NCBI GenBank assembly: GCA_037447655.1
Contig: JBBHKE010001558.1
Coordinates: forward strand, 1-64,000
Direction of reading: 5' to 3'
Source: Zygnema cylindricum
Taxonomy: Eukaryota; Streptophyta; Zygnematophyceae; Zygnematales; Zygnemataceae
Length of the DNA: 64,000 bases
Shown here: positions 59,401 through 64,000 of the stretch, one piece after another
Position numbering within the stretch: position 1 is the first letter of the stretch
Layout of the letters: the number at the start of each line of letters is the position of its first letter
Position numbers and translations under genes: made by a program
The notes under the pieces: generated by a model
Told to the model about the DNA's origin: nothing
What the model saw: the letters and a program-made list of their open reading frames with translations, nothing else
Database searches by the model: none

Positions 59401-60292
59401 TAAAAAGTCGATCAAAACTCACAGAAAAAAAAAAATTTGTCCGATTTTTTTTTCAAATTTAGACATGACGTTTAATTCTCTATCGATCCATGTGCAACCC
59501 TGTTACTATTTTATTTCATTTTGGGGCCAATACAATATGGGTCTTAAGGCCATATTGTATGTTTTGCATACAATAGGCATATTGTATGGGCGTACGGTCA
59601 CCTACTTTTGAACTATGTTTTAAACATTGCCCGAAAGTACACCTAAGCATGTACACGCGGCTGCGCCTAATTCGTTAGAAAGTGTTCTGATGCTAAACTG
59701 ACTTTATTCTCTGTTACATATCTTACATACGACATGCGAAACAGTGGGTCCTCCGTTTCAATGAAATACCCATTTAGAGTAGAATGGTACAGCAGAATCT
59801 TTTTCTTGTTTTCCTTCGTCCAATGAAATTCGCTCCGACAGTCCGCCAATATTTGCTGAAACATGACCACTTTTCCGCCGACATGAAGCGAACCGCGCGA
59901 AGAGCTCATTGGCTGCCTCCTTTGACCGTGGCCGACTCACGCCAATCAAAAACGACAAAGTCATAGTACATTGCTCGTCGTTTAGTTTCCGTACATCACA
60001 CAGACTATAACGTAGTACAAACATCAGACCTACGCATTCGCCTTCCCACAAGCGCCGAAAACAGCACTTTCCCCTTCCCGTCCCTAGTAGCCTTCCCCTA
60101 CTCTTCGCACTCTCGTTCCTCCCCTCTACCTCCTTCAATTCCTCACCCTCCTTCCCCTGGCCTGTACCATTCCTCCCTCACCCCTCTCTTTATGCCCCTG
60201 TATTTGACTGCACCACCACTTGTCGTTGTTCCCTCGCGTGATTTCCCGCTCCCTTCCCCTCCCTCCGTTCCTCCCTCCATCCTATCCCCAGC

Positions 60293-63200
60293 ATGTCTCT
60301 CTCTCCTTCTCTCTTCCTCTCTCTCCTCCTCTTCACGTCCTACCTCTCCTCTGCGGAATCCTCTTTCTCCTCCTTTTCCCAAACACTCCGTCACCGGCTC
60401 CGTGGCGATCTTCCGGAATTGAAATATCTCACACGTGCGGCCTCTGAAATTATGCCAAGTGTCACAACTCTCACCAAATGGTTTCCTGACACGTGGAATT
60501 CCCTCGGGAGTAAACCCCGGATTGAGAGAATCATGCAGGAAGCTTCCCCCGAAGACTCCCAGGAATACGCCGGGGAAGGTTTCAAGGAAGTTGTGGAGGA
60601 AGATGTGAAGGAAGCTTCCGGACAAGTGTCAGACGGAAGCTGTACGGACAGTGTCCCTTCGTCTATACAAAACGCCAAAAACTATGCACTGAGGTCTATG
60701 GCCGCCCGAGTTTGTAAAGGAAATATGAAAAAAGCATATGGGGCACTTAACCTTGCCACGGTGAGCCCTTTTTATTTTCCTTGGGGCGGTATTTCATTGT
60801 TTTATTATTATTATTAATATTTTTTTATTTTATTATTTGTACCCGTAGTACCGAAGGACAAGGAAGAATCCGCAAGTCCATAGGAAAATGTACGGCTTTG
60901 GTTCGAAGATGGAAAAAATTCAGGATGAAAGGAAGTCATAAACTTTAACCGGAAATGGACTGAATTTATTCACAAAAGCAGTTTCAGTTTTTTTAGGAAA
61001 GGAAAGGCAAAAATGGGTAGCTGATTTTCTCTAATCTTTCATACTATTTTTAGCAACACAAATAAAATCAAAGTTTAGTGGACATTGTGTTAAATCCCCT
61101 ATTACAATTTCCAATTAACTTAGACCATAAATCTTTGGTTCGTGAACTAAATTGAGAACATGATAATGAAAATAACTTGAAAAAACTCTATTCTTCACAA
61201 ATGCTCACTTTTTTTTCCTTTTTCCTTTTTTTTGTATTGTACTCCAGGCCAGTATCGCAGTTCTCGATTATAGTGTAACTCACAAATATCTTTCTAGAGC
61301 CATGGTTTTAGTTAACGAATGTATAGCATGGGGAAATATTGTGGAAGGAGGAGATCTCCAAGTGGCTGGAACTATAATCACAACAGCAATTTCCTGTTTA
61401 GCAACAAAGTTGAAATCCCAGCTAGTCGGGGAATTTCGCAAACCGACTCGTCTCAAAAGTGTGATTATCGACCGCGGATCGAAACCCATCGGAAATGCCG
61501 CTCTCGGGAACTACGACCTCACTTATTTCAAAAACGGCACAGGTATGTGAGAATCAAATGACTTAAAACAATGCAACAATTCATTCTTTCTTCCAAGGAT
61601 TTTCTTTTTTTAATAAATTTTTTTCCTGAAAAGATCTTTTGAAATGCAAAATGATTCGCAAAACGTGAACTCCGGTGGGATTTTGTTAACAGAATATATA
61701 TTTTGACTTGGCACAAGTTTTTGAAGTTTCTCTTTATAGATTAAGATCTATAATAAAGCACATGAGATATTTATTTTCTTGTTTAGTAACGGTGGAAATG
61801 TCACATTTATAGGTACTCGAGTATATTCCCAACCCGGTTTTTCGTCGGGCGTTTTTTCCGCAAATATTCGTTGTCCTTCCGGGAACACCTCCGGAGTTCT
61901 GACCTCATTCTTTGTGAGTACTTTTCACTAGTTGATTTTACGCACTTTATTATATTCCACAGAAAAAAAAAAATCTGTACTCAAAAAAAAAAAAAGTTTT
62001 TGGGAGTCGACGATCTTTTCGTGTTTTTCTAACTAAGGCTTTTACACGGTTGTTTTTCGCAACTAATGAATATGTTCTGTACCAATAATCTCATTTTTTG
62101 TGATTTCTGAAAACTCCATTAAATGTGTTACCATTCCGCTCAGCAACGCCGACCAATTTGTCTTATCTGATGTTGTCTTCTTTCCTATTTTGTCTTTTAT
62201 CTCTCGTCTTAAAACCCAGTTGGCCACCAATTATGCCGACCCATACCGCTCCTCCATTGTTTTTGAAATGAGAGGGGAACATCGCAACCTTGGGATGATT
62301 CAAACTATCGAGAACGGTGTTACGAGTGCAAGAACTGCGGTGGATCTTGGGTATGATTGTGCAGAAGGTTATCATTTATATTCTATTTATTGGACTCCAA
62401 AAATGATCTTGTGAGTGGTTAATTAGCATTTTTTATTTTTTGGTGGTTGTTTTGGAGGGAGAGAATCGTGGGTTTCCTCTTGGCTTTAAGCCTCTTCTCT
62501 GGGCTCCAAATAACATTATGTTCATAGTAAACAGTCGGCATTTTTTGGGATTTCTATTCGGAGTACTTGGTGTTTTAGTGAGTCTTTTCGTGCCGATTTC
62601 CTTGGGACTCTTCATAAAATCATGCAATAAGTGAAACGTGGACGTCCTTAATTTTTAGTGGCACAGTTTATGGGTTTTAATTGCTTTGGGCATAAGTAAC
62701 TAATCATGTTTAAGTAAACAAAACTGTGCTAGTTTGGAGTGTACTTAATCCCGAAGAACTGTACCAAAATCAATGTGTCATTAACCATGAGGACCACTAG
62801 AAAAAATTATAAAAAGAAACCACACTATTAGTGGTCAGCGGTGCTTAATTGTGCTGGAATTGCTGGGCAAAAAACTTTGACTGTACTATTTTAATTCATT
62901 TTATGTAGCCAAAAGGATGGCGTTAGAAACGCCACATTTCCTCGTCTCCCTACGCACTAAGTAGAAGAACATAAGTTCACGAGCACGGAAGTATGGAAAA
63001 AGTAAACGAAGCAACCTAAAGACTTTCCTGAAAAAGTAATCTGAAAGAAGAACTAAAATAATGTTGTGACCCTAAAAGCTAAAAAAAATCAGGTGAAAAG
63101 AAGAATAGAAGAAAAAAAGGTCCACTAAGGACGTACATATGTTAAAAAGACACTCTCAAATGTGTCAATTTGAATTAAAACCCCAGTGGCTACTAAAACA

Positions 63201-63641
63201 ATATCCCCAAATGTCTTATCTTGAGAAAAAGAACCAATAGCTACTAAAACAACATCCCTAAACGTGTTTTTTTCCTTTGAATTAAGATGGATGAGCGACA
63301 CCAATGTCCTACACATGTACGACAAAGTCACGTGGTACGCCCCGGTTCCCTCGGGAAACGAAATGCATTTATATTTTGGAATCGAAGCTATAGAAACTTA
63401 CACAATGCCCACGTGGCAGAAAGGGGTGAACTTGGGGGCGAAAACGGATTCCATTACCGCTTCTTTCAAAAATGTAACCATAAGAAGTCCCCTCCTAACT
63501 ATGCCAAAAATTAACCGGAAAGCCGTGAATGCACCAATGTTAACTATAGCGACCGACTATTGCGGGGACAAAATGACCTTCCAAAGGTCGAGCAGTTCGG
63601 CAAATATTACATTTGATAACTCTAATTGCGGTGAGTGGTAG
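60293..63641 (+). CDS. Secreted GH16-fold (XTH/beta-glucanase-like) protein with altered catalytic motif, 5 exons
   Basis: The exons are 60293-60760, 61248-61542, 61813-61913, 62220-62410 and 63287-63641. All are GT-AG with matching phases, giving 469 residues. MSLSPSLFLSLLLFTSYLSS is a signal peptide. Residues ~20-235 form an N-terminal region with four cysteines that I do not recognise; it may be a helical bundle. The GH16 part follows, with NYDLTYFKNGTGT, YSQPGFSSGVFSANIRCPSG, GVLTSFFLAT, then SIVFEMRG, AEGYHLYSIYWTP, MHLYFGIEA and SFKNVTIRSP. GH16 enzymes cut or transfer wall beta-glucans with an E-x-D-x-E motif. Here the corresponding positions read S300-I-V-F-E304: nucleophile Glu and helper Asp are gone and only the acid/base Glu remains. 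I infer a binding or otherwise non-hydrolytic role. The family call is good; activity is open. Confidence 0.8.
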
Positions 63642-64000
63642 TGGGGAGAATGGATATAGGTGATTAGCTTTTCTGAAGGGGTGAGGGAGAGGATAGAGAG
63701 ATTATTACATTTGTGCATTTTGTAAAGTGGGTGTCAATTAATAAAGTGTTACACTCTATTAATTAGCAACACATTGTCGGCATGGAATTTTTTTTTTCAT
63801 TCTTCTCCTTCCACCCAAAAGCAAAGAAAAGCGTGCAAATAAAGATGACAAAACGACTAAGATGTGGGTATAGATCGGGAGAGGTCATCATTTACTGTAC
63901 GGATTATTTTGGTCTATTTTTCTGGAGCTACCTGTTAGCCTCAAAAAAAAAATCACCTGAAAATAATTAGTAAAAACTAAAAAATTCTATATTTTTTACG
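63642..64000. other. 3' flank of the GH16-like gene
   Basis: A polyadenylation hexamer AATAAA lies at 63740-63745, about 100 bp after the stop codon. No further gene is recognisable up to the window end. Confidence 0.5.

Larger units (their letters stand above)
55059..60292. other. Intergenic region, no gene recognised
   Basis: I find no protein or RNA gene that I can support. Frames at about 57836-58334 and 59161-59415 lack known motifs. The stretch contains the MITEs and tandem duplication listed separately and many GTACGG words. The last 250 bp are CT-rich and probably hold the promoter/leader of the GH16-like gene. Confidence 0.5.

Overview
This window is nuclear DNA from a plant-lineage eukaryote, most likely a streptophyte. 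The genes are split by GT-AG introns, one gene carries a probable organelle transit peptide, and there is a eukaryotic-type tRNA-Cys, MITEs and nested Ty1/copia retrotransposons. The recognisable proteins include an RlmD/TrmA-type RNA methyltransferase, a RAY1-like GT77 arabinosyltransferase and a GH16-type wall protein. They diverge from the angiosperm versions I remember, and the repeats are unusual, so a non-flowering plant or charophyte alga is my guess; I cannot name the species. The DNA is AT-rich and full of CT/GA, TA and minisatellite tracts.

Layout. (1) 578-14603 (+): a ten-exon RlmD/TrmA-like 5-methyluridine methyltransferase gene whose introns hold MITEs, minisatellites and a near-perfect 82-bp inverted repeat. 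(2) 14604-22664: low-complexity intergenic DNA with one tRNA-Cys(GCA) at 17403-17473 and several TIR elements. (3) 22665-26853 (+): a RAY1-like glycosyltransferase gene. (4) 29124-29843 (-) and 30605-33424 (+): a divergent pair, a MEA1-family protein and a small plastid-type two-TM protein, sharing a promoter region with a 37-G run. (5) 34290-35570: a decayed mobile-element ORF. (6) 36070-55058: a 19-kb nest of three Ty1/copia elements. A is the oldest and is bounded by a perfect 5-bp target duplication; B sits in its gag and C in its 3' LTR. (7) 55059-60292: intergenic DNA with more MITEs. (8) 60293-63641 (+): a secreted GH16-fold protein whose catalytic motif has lost the nucleophile.

The host genes are not an operon and share no obvious pathway, although RAY1-like and GH16-like proteins both belong to the secretory pathway and cell wall. 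The most unusual structure is intron 7 of the methyltransferase gene. Short segments of the exon edge plus the 5' splice site, and of the polypyrimidine tract plus 3' splice site plus exon start, are serially duplicated at the two ends of this one intron, leaving an array of decoy splice sites. Other points are a gag start codon that lies inside the LTR of element A, a tRNA-like B-box in the LTRs of B and C, and signal peptides that appear to be made from CT microsatellites.
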